From positions 10,147,120-10,211,119 of the forward strand of contig OY741267.1 in NCBI GenBank assembly GCA_963514095.1: a stretch of DNA of 64,000 bases, in the 5' to 3' direction. Both the position numbers and the translations under genes were made by a program. Below are positions 11,311 through 21,790 of the stretch, in pieces. Numbering within the stretch: the stretch's first letter is position 1; every line of letters begins with the position of its first letter. The notes beneath the pieces were generated by a model. The model made no database searches and was not told the origin of the DNA. It saw nothing but the letters and a program-made list of their open reading frames with translations. Source of the DNA: Eutrigla gurnardus (taxonomy: Eukaryota > Chordata > Actinopteri > Perciformes > Triglidae).

Positions 11311-13039
11311 TAAGGGTGTCTTACTGTTATTAATTCCTCTGATTTCTTTCCAAAAATCATTTAGATTGTTGTTTTGCAACTTCCTGGCCAGTAAATCAGA
11401 TCTCAAGGTGTTCTCATTTCTCTTTATATACCGTAGAGCATATTTCAACTGAGCATTAGTATGTTTCTTATGTTCAAATAGTGGGCCATGCCTGCTTTTG
11501 CCTGCCTCAGCCCATAATTTAAAGGCATTTCTGGCCTCTGCATGGAGTTCTTCTACATAGTCATTCCATCCTTGATTCACATTACTAATTTTTGACCTCT
11601 GTTTATAAAGAGGCTTGCTACAGATAGTGAGAGATTCCACAGTGCAAACATACAGTGAACACAATGCTTTACAATGTTGCATATTCTTGCAATTCAAATC
11701 CCGACACAAAATAGCTTCTTTTGGCAAACAAATATTACTCAGCAAGACATCCGAACGATAGACATATTTGTCAAGATCATCCTTTGATAGCTTAGGCCAG
11801 TCTATCTTCCCTGTCCTAATGCTGTCATCATCAGACATTAACAATGGTAGATTGCCTGGATTCAACATTATAGAGAAAGGTATGTGGTCAGAAGTGGCCA
11901 TATCATAGTCATCTTTATAGAATCAATAGAATCATGTGCGTCAACTGTGCATAAACAGTGGTCTAGCCAGGAGGTGGAGTGCCAGGCTTCGCTTATATAA
12001 GTGAAGCTATTCTCCGGCATGAGGACCTTACTAGACAATATCAGCCCACTATCAGAGCAGAATTGCAGTAGGTGATTACCGAATAACGAGTTGGTATCAG
12101 CCACGTCAGCATTCATATCACCTACAACATATATACAGGTCGACGGATTGTCCTGGATAAACGACATAATACATCCCAGTCTGTTTAAGTACTCAGCCTC
12201 ATTTTGATAAAAAGGTGTATAGACATTCAAAATTACGAACCGTTTATCATTACAGCTGAACTCTAGACCAATAGCCCAGTCTACATCCAGTCTTACAACA
12301 TTAACCAGCTGGTCTTATTTTTTGTTCCATAGTCGCAATCCCACCTGGAATCCTCCCCCGTGTAATTTTGGTGCTGAGATCACTGGTTGATTCCCCAGCC
12401 CCGTGGAAGTCTTTATGTACAGAATTGAGACCTCCGAGATCTTGTTTAGACAGAAACGTCTCTTGTACACACAATATGTCACAGCTCTCAAGTAGCTTGT
12501 CCACTACAATACGGTGTGCCTTGTCTGCTTCACTATGGCCAACACGCAGCCCGCGCGCATTGTATGACACAACACAGAGTTTCATTAAGAGGATAAAAGC
12601 CACCTGGCTACGCAGTCTGGCTCTCGGCCAGGGCATTAGCATTACCATCGGGGCATTTCAGTTCACATCCTAGTGTCTCTCCACCTGTGGTTTTGTGGCC
12701 ACAAGCCTCATAATATCGGCGTATATATGTTCCAGCAGGCCAGAGTTGTGGGTTGTACATAACGGTGATGTGAAATGAGCTGAACCTGCTATGGGCTGAC
12801 TCAATCTTGCGACAAGTCACAGGTTCATTGCTCAATTTTTCAGACAAATAGTTACGTAGCGTGTTAGCCTCCAAACTAGGAGCAAACCTCGTAGCAAACA
12901 CACTCGTGGCTTAAAGTCCTCATTTTGATCACAATAAAATTCAAAAGTTTGTCTTTAACTATGGTTTTCCCATCGCTAGTTGAGTAAATCTCAGGTTTGG
13001 TGCGGGGGCACACAGAGCCACCTGCACTTGCTGCCGCCG

Positions 13040-16000
13040 TATTATGTTGCTGATGCATTTTTTCTTTTTTCATGCATGTTGGTATTTCTTTTTTTAACCC
13101 CTTTTTTCTTTGGCATTTTTTCTTTTTATTCTTGCATGTTTGCGTTTCTTTTTTAACCTTTTTTTTCTTTTGCATCTTTTTATTTTTTTCATGCATTTTT
13201 TTTCCTTTTTAGGTAGGTATTTTATTAATTTTATTTTACATAATTGCATTATGTATACTTTATGTATCTTTTTTCAGCGGAGAAGCAGAGCAGAGGAGAA
13301 GCAGACCAGCTGCAGAGCAGCAGGGAAGCAGAGGAGTAGCATATTTTATGTAGGTTCATTTAAACTATATATCGTTTGTTTTTTTATCCATTCTTTTTTA
13401 ATGCATGTTTGTAGTTATGTTTTTAACCTTTTGTTTTGCATATTTTCCTTTTGTTCATGCATTTTTGTCGGTTTTTTTTTAAAGTATTTTATCCTATGTA
13501 TCACATGCATGCATGTTTGTATGCATTTTTAAGTTTGTTTTTTAAAAAAGAAGAAAACAATGCATAAAAAATATACAAGACATAGGTTTAAAAAAACTAC
13601 AAAATGCATGAAAAAAAGAAATAAAATGCAAAATGAAAAAAAGGTTAAAAAATAACTACAAACATGCATGATAAAAATGGATCACAAAACATAATACAAT
13701 ACATTGGTAAAAAAGAACCTACATTAAAAGATGATTCTGCTCTGCTTCTCTGCTCCTGCTCTGCTGCTATTCTCCTCTGCTCCTTTGCTCTGCTTCTCTG
13801 CTGAAAAAAGATGCACAAAAAAATACATAATACAATATATATGTTAGGGGTGGGACGATACGGGTAACTCACGATTCGATACTGTGACGATATTTGGCCC
13901 ACGATAACGATAATATCACGAAACACGATATCTGCGATATTCGATATATTGCAAGAAATTTCATCAACGATATATCACGATATGTGACTGAAAAAGAAAA
14001 AATATGCATAAAAAATAAATTCCAAAACTTCGTACAATGTACAAATGAATAAACACTGTCCAGCTGGACACATTAAAGTGCATGAACATTAATAACATGT
14101 CTTATGTAAACCAGGACAGTGCTTTCTGATACTGAAAAGTCAGTAGCAACTTGTTTTATGTAAACTTGGGCCCATTTTAGTTTAACAATAGCTAAACAAG
14201 ATAAGAATAACATGAGAATTAAATGAAATATTGGGCACATTTCAGTATGCAACCAATTATGTGCAGAGTTATGTTCACCCATCCAGTGCCTGGGAAGTCG
14301 GGCCTCAAACCGCTTGGAGCTCACAGCAACACCGGGCAGCACACGGCTCCGCGGATCCACACATGCGGACCCTCCGGCGGACGGTAAACACGCGCCGCCC
14401 GGAATCCTGCCCGTAAATAGGCAATCGAGCCCGGCCGAAAAGTGGTTCCTCATGCCCTCAATGCTGTGTGAAAAGCGCGTGAAGCTCACAACAGCACCGG
14501 CCAGCACACGGCCACGCTTATGCGGCGTTCACACCGGACGCGATAGACGCGAATACAATCGCGTGAGACGCGCGCCGCTTGATCATTTTGGATTATTCGC
14601 TTCATTCGCGCATGACGCTCATTTTTGAACCGGTGCTGCTCTAGCGGGGGAAACGAGGGCAGCGCCGGCGGGGAGCCGGCGGGTCACGTCGGCAGACCCT
14701 CCTCCTCCGCCTCGGGGTACCCGATGCCAGAGTCAGTGAGTCCGTGAGCCTCTAAACTCTAGCGCGCCGCTCGGAATCCTGTCCGTAAATAGGCAATCAG
14801 ACCGGGCAGCGGGCGGCCCCCGCGGATCCGCTCCGGAGAACCGTAAACTCTTAGACGCACCGACGGGAGTCTAAAAAAACCCGTAGACCCAAAATATCGA
14901 TATTTGCCGTCAGTGTATCGATTAATTTATTGCGACAGAGAGCACAACAATATATTGCAATATCGATTTTTTTCCCCACCCCTAATATATGTTAATGCAT
15001 TTTTTGTATGTATTTTTCAGTAGGTTTTTTTTCACCTTATGTATTGTATTATGCTTCTTTTTTCAGCAGAGAATCAGAGGAGGAGCAGAGCAGATGAGAA
15101 GCAGAGCAGCTGAGCAGAGAAGCAGGAGTAATATTTTTGAAGTAGGTTTTTTTTAACCCATGTATTGTATTATGTTGCTGATGCATTTTTTCTTTTTTTC
15201 ATGCATGTTGGTATTTCTTTTTTAATCTTTTTTTTTTCTTTTTTCATGCATTTTTGTATTTCTTTTTTACCCTTTTTACATGCATTTTTTCTTTTTTAGG
15301 TAGGTTTTTTTTTTAACCCATATATTGTATTATGTTGCTGATGCATTTTTTCTTTTTTCATGCATGTTGGTATTTCTTTTTTAACCTTTTTTTTCGTTTG
15401 CATTCTTTCCTTTTTTACATGCATTTCTTTTCTTTTTTAGGTAGGTTTTTTTTAACCCATGTATTGTATTATGTTGCTGATCCATTTTTTCTTTTTTCAT
15501 GCATGTTGGTATTTCTTTTTTTAAACTTTTTTTCATGCATTTTTGTATTTCTTTTTTAACCTTTTTATTCCTTTTGCATTCTTTTCTTTTTTCATGCATT
15601 TCTTTTCTTTTTTAGGCAGGTTTTTTTTTTTTTTACATAATTGCATTATGTATATTTCATGCATCTTTTTTCAGCAGAGAAGCAGAGCAGAGCAGAGGAG
15701 AAGCAGAGCAGCAGCAGAGCAGGGAAGCGGAGGAGTAGCATATTTTATGTAGGTTCATTTTAAACTATATATCCTTTTTTTTTTTACCTATGTATCATAT
15801 TATGTTTTTATGCAGTGATTTCTTCTTTAATAATGCATGTTTGTATGCATTTTATGTATGTTTTTATAAAAAGAAGAAAACAATGCATAAAAACAATACA
15901 AGACATGTTTAAAAAAAACAAAAAAATACATGAAAAAAAGAAATAAAATGCAAAATGAAAAAAAGGTTAAAAAAAACCTAGAAAAATGCACGTTAAAAAT

Positions 16001-16300
16001 AGATCACAAAACATAATACAATACATTGGGAAAAAAAAAAAAAAAACCTACATTAAATGATTATTCTGCTCTGCTTCTCTGCTCCTGCTCTGCTGCTCCT
16101 CTGCTAATCTCCTCTGCTCTGCTGCTCCTTTGCACTGCTTCTCTACTGAAAAAAGATGCATAAAAAATACTTAACACAATATATATGTTCATGTATTTTT
16201 TGTGTATTTTTCAGTAGGTTTTTTTAACATATGTATCGTATTATGCATTTTCAGCAGAGAATCAGCAGAGGAGCAGAGCCGAGGTGAAGCAGACAAATAC
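13040..16300. repeat. Palindromic AT-rich super-repeat with AGCAGAG blocks
   Basis: Units alternate T-rich tracts built on CATGCATTTTT / GGTATTTCTTTTTTAACC with purine blocks rich in AGCAGAG. The blocks are in plus orientation near 13276-13336, 15064-15130, 15671-15740 and 16252-16290, and in minus orientation near 13736-13803 and 16068-16148. ATGTTGCTGATGCATTTTTTC recurs near 13043, 15172, 15332 and 15471, so the local period is about 140-160 bp. Each larger unit is T-rich on the left and A-rich on the right, making imperfect palindromes of several hundred bases. A hAT element splits the array. Reading frames here are low-complexity artefacts. I do not recognise the family. Confidence 0.7.
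13845..14984. mobile_element. Non-autonomous hAT element with ATATATGT duplication
   Basis: Ends TAGGGGTGGG and CCCACCCCTA are exact inverted repeats flanked by ATATATGT at 13837-13844 and 14985-14992, the 8-bp signature of hAT. Subterminal sequence is rich in CGATA / TATCG motifs. A GC-rich interior near 14519 (GCGGCGTTCACACCGGACGC) looks like part of another nested foldback element. The 144-codon minus-strand frame inside has no family resemblance, and I do not call it a gene. Confidence 0.88.
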
Positions 16301-16789
16301 TACTACTACACTTCTGGTGCCATTTTGGAGGCGTTATCATATTCAAAAGTTGAAAAAAAATTTTGTGCACATGGGGACTGGCGAAAATCGCGACATTACA
16401 GAGGTCTCGTAATGGGCCACAAAAAAGTGTCTCTCTAGCGCCACCTAACGCATCTTAGGCCGCGCCCCGCACACTGTAACTCCAATTGACACAAAATTTG
16501 TGCAGGCAAGTGTGCTCTACAAAAAAGCCTTTTGTTTTAATTATTTTTTAAAGAAAATGTAATATTTTACTGTACAGTATCCAAAGGAGTTTTATTTTTA
16601 AAAATCCCACAGGGAAAAATTCTGTAAGTTTGTGAGAAGATACTGGGGCTGGACGATTAATCGAATTTTGATCGCGATTTCGGTCTTGGATCTCACGATC
16701 CTGAAAACACTGCAATCGAAGAAAAACGATGAACGTGCCACCGCGCTGCGTGTATGCAAATGACTGCGCTGTAAAAGCACAGTGAACAC

Positions 16790-17445
16790 ACCTGTCAAGG
16801 GCTTCAAGACACCGGTCAACATCAGTACAGTTAGCAGCCAGGCTTCAAGACAACGGTCAATATCAGTACAGTTAACAACCAGGCTTCAAAATACCCCTCA
16901 ATATCAGTACAGTTAGCAAGCAGGCTTCAAGACATCGGTCAATATCAGTACAGTTAGCAACCAGGCTTAAAGACACCAGTCAACATCACTACAGTTAGCA
17001 AGCAGACTTCAAGACACCGGTCAACATCACTACAGTTAGCAAGCAGGCTTCAAGACACCGGTCAACATCAGTACAGTTAGCAACCAGGCTTCAAGACACC
17101 GGTCAACATCAATAGTTAGCAATCAGGTTTCAAGACACCGGTCAACATCAGTACAGTTAGCAACCAGGCTTCAAGACACCGGCCAACATCGGTACAGTTG
17201 GCAACCACGCTTCAAAACACCGGTCAACATCAGTGCAGTTAGCAACCAGGCTTCAAGACACCAGTCAACATCAGTACAGTTAGCAATCAGGCTTCAAGAC
17301 ACCGCTTAACATCAGTACAGTTAGCAACCAGGCTTCAACACACCGCTTAACATCAGTACAGTTAGCAACCAGGCTTCAACACATCTGTCAACATCAGTAC
17401 AGTTAGCAACCAGGCTTCAAGACATCGCTCAAGATCAGTACACAG
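16790..17445. repeat. 41-bp satellite array, about 16 copies
   Basis: The unit runs CTTCAAGACACCGG, TCAACATCAGTACAG, TTAGCAACCAGG (41 bases in total) and repeats head to tail with a few substitutions and short deletions. Just upstream (16640-16720) is a hAT-like end (GGGGCTGGACGATTAATCG), so the array may have grown inside a DNA element. There is no spacer diversity of a CRISPR kind and no coding potential. The 16300-16640 stretch holds nothing I recognise. Confidence 0.9.
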
Positions 17446-19640
17446 TATTTCCCCTAGAATTTTTTTCAGTTCCGGTGGTACCCACCGAAAAAACCCTAAA
17501 CAGACGAGACGCGTGGGATCGTGTATTGGTGCAGTTGGATTAAGTCAGGTGGCACAGCAAGCAGTCTGCAATTCTGCAATTATTATATTTGCATTCAACG
17601 TTTTTGTTCAACCTGAGTGTATTCAAGATCACAAGGAGAGAGTGACTTATTAAGTAGGGGCGTGTATTGGCAAGAATCTGGCGATACGATACCTGTCACG
17701 ATACATGGGCAACGATATATTGCGATATATTGCGATACTGTAGGAACAATGATATATTGAGTTTCTTTGAAAGAATTTAATTTAATTGTAGCAAAACTGT
17801 AGCACATAGCACACACAATGCTGTTACATGCTTAACATCAGCTTACTGGATTCGAACAAAGGGATCTATATTTGTATTTCACAAGAGAAGAAACACAAGC
17901 ATTTGCAGGATTTTTTGGATAAACAAATAAAAAAAATTAAGTTAACAGATTTCTTGACTCTGTTAAAAGGTTATCCCTTAACTGTAATAAGCAGGTTCAA
18001 ATTTCTGAAGTTGAAAAAGAAAATGCAAAGTCACTGCAACATCTGCTCTTAATGTGCAGGCTGAAGTTATTAATATCTGCCTTTCAGTAAAAGTCTCAAA
18101 TACTAGCAAATATATGCAGTCCCTGTATAATCTAACATAATACTTTTTCTGCAATCAACAGTCAACGGTCATTAGCTTAAAATGAAGAAAAAATATGTAA
18201 ACAATGTTACACTAAGGCTGTAGATATTTTAAGATATCTGCTTAAAATGAAGAAAAAAAATATGTAAACAATATTTTAAGATATCTGCTTAGAGGTTCAC
18301 AAACAGTGAGGAGTTTTGGATTTCAAAGTAGTTATCGAAAGAAAATATGGTCTCTATACCTTCTGTTACAACCCAACAGTACGAAAGAGTCTAGGGACAG
18401 AAGGGAAGCAACAAAGCAAGTGTACGGTTGGCTAGTGAGCCATTTATTTAAACACAACAAGAACAAAAGAACAGTAACTGGGCTACAGTCCGCCACAAAC
18501 ACACGGTGAGCAGTAAGCTCCAAGCAGACAGAACAAAAGCAGGTGTCAGGCCTGCACGCAGAAGATACTTGAAGTCTTGTAGAATGCACCTGAAGTGAAA
18601 TTAGTCATTGGAAACAGGCATCTTGATTTGAATTACTTTTTTAAGATAATGTAATATTTTACTGCACAGGAAATATTCAAAAGGTATTTTATTCTGATAT
18701 TCCACAATGAACAGTTACGTGAATATTATGCAATTAATCGTATTTCCGTATTTATCCTGTATATGAGCCTGGTTGTGCAACACTTTGTTCTGAAATCTTC
18801 TTTCACGTCAGCTCCTCTGAGCAGTTGCAATGAATTTACCATAATTATCACAATACGGGCGCACTACAAATTTCCCGGCGGCTGGTTTGACTTCGGAAAA
18901 ACGAATGACGGCTCACTCGACCGCAGTTCAGGGTCGCATGGAGCCCGGCTTCACTGCACCTGTACACCGCGTCAGGCCGAACGTCAGGACCCTGACGCCC
19001 GCCCTGGCGTCCGGCCCGAACACTTCCGTCGTCAATGTTGCAAAACTAAAACACCTGTTCGGTATTTTATGAAATATGGCCCCACCGCCATTTTTTTCAC
19101 AAATCTCCATGTCATATGTGGAAGATTTGGCACCTCCAGTTCAAACCAAAACCACACAACTTCCCTACCACCACACTTTCTATTACGACACTCCACGGTT
19201 CTCCTGCTATATTTAACACATTCTCACCCACAAATATTTAATTTACATGAAGACATCGTAGAGCGAGTGTCTGCTTTCACCAAATGTTGGTTTTCCTACC
19301 CGTCCTCATGAACTGATATCAACTCTTCACTGTCAAACTCCAAAAGCGACACTGATTTCTGGACTTTGGGCGCTTTTAACGTATTTAAGGGATAAATCAA
19401 CAAGTTAAACGCAAAAACCAAACCAACAAAGTTGTCTTACCCCGATGACGTGGTTCAGATCCGGGCTTCCTCGGCCTCTTCATTCCCGCAGTAGCTCGCT
19501 GACGATCCTCTCCTGCGGCTTCCTAGCAAAGATGCGTTCAGGGTCCTTTTACTCCAGCGGTTTGAAACTCTACTGTTTGGGTCAACTCTCCAGTTTTACC
19601 AAGTCGCGTCAAGTCCAAGCGCGAAAAGAAAACACAAAAT
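17446..19640. other. Stretch without a recognisable gene
   Basis: A hAT-like fragment (AGGGGCGTGTATTGGC, then CGATACG/TATTGCGATA motifs) starts near 17656. A duplicated AGATATCTGCTTA-containing sequence lies at 18230-18295. Around 18440 the complement AAATAAATGG gives a possible minus-strand polyadenylation signal. A GC-rich block at 18870-19110 resembles promoter or untranslated DNA rather than a gene. None of the short frames shows family motifs. The block could be the body of the transcription unit whose minus-strand promoter sits at 19655, but I cannot show this. Confidence 0.4.
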
Positions 19641-19651
19641 GGTCGACAGCC

Positions 19652-19659
19652 CTTTTATA
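19652..19659 (-). promoter_or_regulatory. Strong minus-strand TATA box with first exon
   Basis: The minus strand reads GGTATAAAAGGGC at this point. Downstream, near 19491, is a short exon starting ATGAAGAGGCCGAGGAAGCC (basic residues, MKRPRKPGSEPRH) that runs into GGGGTAAGAC, a good splice donor near 19443. This looks like the start of an unidentified gene or transposon transcribed to the left. Further exons were not identified. Confidence 0.45.
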
Positions 19660-19859
19660 CCTGCTCTGGTGGCGTTCTGTTTAGTTCTGTTTCCACGTTA
19701 ATCACTGACGCGCGTGTGTTAATGCGTGTGCTTGAGCATTCTGAGACACATTTCATGTTTTTTTTATTCTCATAATGTATTTTCATGTTCTTGTATTGTT
19801 CCGACACTTTGACAGGACATCAAACCATCTTCAACTAATGCAGATTCACTCATTGGCTT

Positions 19860-20330
19860 CATGCTCCACATAAATAGAAGCAAATCTGTACCATAATTAA
19901 ATTAAAATAGATTCACAGAAATGCTTTTTCGTGTTCAGAATACAGCTGCATTGTTTGACTCATAAATAAAATTAATAATAAATCATCCAAACTGCATTTT
20001 CTTTTTCTTATTCAAGACTGCTCGTTTTGTAACTTAATTCAAATGGAAAAGAAAATACATTAACGTTGTATTTAGATTTAATTTTCATAAGATGTCCCAG
20101 CAAATAGTTACCAAAATTCAATTTGAAATATCCAATTTGAAAATGAAAATGCATTAGCAGAAAGGCGTTTTCATTTCTATGTCAAAGCTGTGTTGTGACT
20201 CATAAATCAAATTAGTAATAAATCATCCAAAATGCATTTTCATTTACTTCTTCAAGACTGCTCATTTAATGACACAAATAAAAAGGAAACAAAGAGGACT
20301 TGCTTTTTTGTTTTCATACACCCCCCTCCT
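19860..20330 (+). repeat. Stand-alone copy of the AT-rich arm segment
   Basis: From GAAGCAAATCTGTACCATAA to about TTTTGTTTTCATAC this is a diverged, same-orientation copy of the AT-rich part of the inverted arms at 21318-21760 and 32955-33390. Each copy has two related halves of about 230 bp sharing ACTCATAAAT, AATCCAAACTGCATTTTC and CAAGACTGCTCATT. It may be an independent or solo terminus of the same transposon family. Confidence 0.65.
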
Positions 20331-20334
20331 ATGC

Positions 20335-20460
20335 CTATCTCCTATTCCTATCTCCTATTCCTAACTCCTATTCCTATCTCCTATTCCTAACTCCTATTCC
20401 TAACTCCTATTTCTATCTCCTATTCCTAACTCCTACTGCTAACTCCTATTCCTTGACCTC
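20335..20460. repeat. 13-bp minisatellite
   Basis: About nine or ten head-to-tail copies of CTCCTATTCCTAA/T with few substitutions. It separates the stand-alone AT-rich repeat from the left arm of the large inverted element. Confidence 0.9.
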
Positions 20461-20515
20461 TGGAGAAAACGTCACAGGGTTAAGGAAAGGCGATAGGAGA
20501 TCTCAAAAGGATTTT

Positions 20516-21790
20516 GGACATCTATGACCGAAATGTGTATGTGTGTTGGATTCCGCGACCGGCACAAGTTTAGCTACGTTTTCACCCAAAACTGACTGAC
20601 ACAATTTTGGCATTGGGAGCGAGTTGGAAATATTATATTATATCGACACAAGCTGAAGATTCCGTGCCATTCACACCCATTATAACATCTGAAACTTCAC
20701 TAAACTCAAACTGCGATATCGGGAAAACCGTACGGACCATCGACATGAATGTTTCAACCAATAAAGTCCACAGTCTTGTGAACGTTTTAAACATTTAATC
20801 ACGTTTGGAAGTTAAAGTATGGCGAACTTTTGTGGTGCTGAAGTCAATGAAAAACCAATGTAAACATTTTTAAAAGCAATGGTTACTATGGCAACCTGAT
20901 ATATATAATAACCTTTCTTTTTTTTCATTTTGGAATGTACAATGTGCTTTGATATCTTTGATGTCTTTGATGACTGGTGACATCACGTGACACCGGAGTA
21001 TATAAATACGAGCAGCGAACAGAACTCAGTGTGGAGTTATTGGAGTTTGGAGAGAGAGAGACCTTTTGAGAGATAGTGAATTGAGAGGAACGAAAATTTA
21101 ATCTACGTTCAAGCAGATAGTGACAGAACTTTTACATCTGGAGCAGGCTGTCTCCACCAGTCTGCTCTTCTCGTCCATCTGTTCCTCGGCGGAAGCCAGT
21201 TTGCATTTTAACATCATTGTAAACCATCACCCCAGCAGCCAAGATGCAGCAGGGAAACAGCAGGAGGCCTCCTGACCCCTCAGGAGACCATCAACCAGCT
21301 GCACTCACAGCTGCGTGAGTATGGAAGCAAATCTGTTCCATAATTCAAATTAAAATGGATTAACAGAAATGCTTTTTCATTTTCAGAATATAGCTGCATT
21401 TTTTGACTCATAAATAAAATGAGTAATAAATAATCCAAACTGCATTTTCATTTTCTTCTTCAAGACTGCTCATTGTGTAACTTAATTAAAATGAAAAAGT
21501 TAATTTTCAAAAGATGCCCCAGCAAATAGGTACCAAAATTCAATTGGAAATGTCAAATTTGAAAATTGAAATGCATTAGCAGAAAGGCTTTTGCATTTCA
21601 GATAATAGCTGCGTTATTTGGCTCATAAATGAAATTAGTAACAAATAATCCAAACTTCATTTTCATTTTCGTATCAAGACTGCTCATTCTGTGACACAAC
21701 TAAAAAGAACATTGATTTTTCGTTTTCATGCCCGCGCCGCAGGAGAGTGACGTCAGTGGCAGTTCTTCTCCTTCCGGGTTGGTTGGGCTC
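20516..21790 (+). repeat. Left inverted arm with promoter, leader exon, AT-rich part
   Basis: The outer part (20516-21317) carries a TATA promoter and a leader starting ATGCAGCAGGGAAACAGC that ends CTGC followed by GTGAGT, a donor-like border. The inner part (21318-21790) is the two-unit AT-rich segment ending in a TGACGTCA site. Relative to the right arm, this arm lacks 10 bases in the leader coding stretch, which shifts its frame after MQQGNSRRP, and 14 bases near 20557. The second, coiled-coil-associated copy at 39736-40560 shares only the outer part. Confidence 0.8.
20983..21008 (+). promoter_or_regulatory. E-box and TATA of left-arm promoter
   Basis: TCACGTGA (20983-20990), a palindromic E-box, is followed by TATATAAATA (20999-21008). 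About 235 bases downstream is the leader ATG. The same pair occurs in the right arm (TATA complement 33710-33719) and at the coiled-coil gene (TATA complement 40053-40060), always pointing toward the leader exon. Confidence 0.65.

Larger units (their letters stand above)
9490..12950 (-). mobile_element. LINE (L2/Rex-like), interrupted and 3'-truncated
   Basis: Reading the minus strand, pieces of a non-LTR retrotransposon follow in order. An ORF1-like fragment lies near 12610-12960. An APE-type endonuclease spans about 11870-12620 (SYNARGLRVGHSEADK, VGDMNADV, SWLDHCLCT, TSDHIPFSI). A linker and reverse transcriptase run from about 11870 down to 9490, with NYRPIALASILSKVLE, FGFKHKHSTDV, FIDASKAFDRVNHEK, NGVRQGGILSPLLFNIYMD and the catalytic YTDD (usually YADD). 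The RT stops shortly after YTDD where an unrelated repeat begins, so the 3' third is missing. Two DNA elements sit inside. Frameshifts are scattered through it. In life it would copy its RNA into DNA at a nicked target; this copy is dead. Confidence 0.8.

Noticed and set aside
14073..14507. 144-codon minus-strand frame in the hAT element
   Set aside because: No transposase motif; it lies in a GC-rich non-autonomous interior and has no family resemblance.
13110..15752. Hydrophobic Phe-rich frames suggesting membrane proteins
   Set aside because: They are translations of poly-T tracts in the palindromic super-repeat.
16790..17445. CRISPR-like regular array
   Set aside because: Units are contiguous 41-bp repeats without distinct spacers, in a eukaryotic context; this is a satellite.
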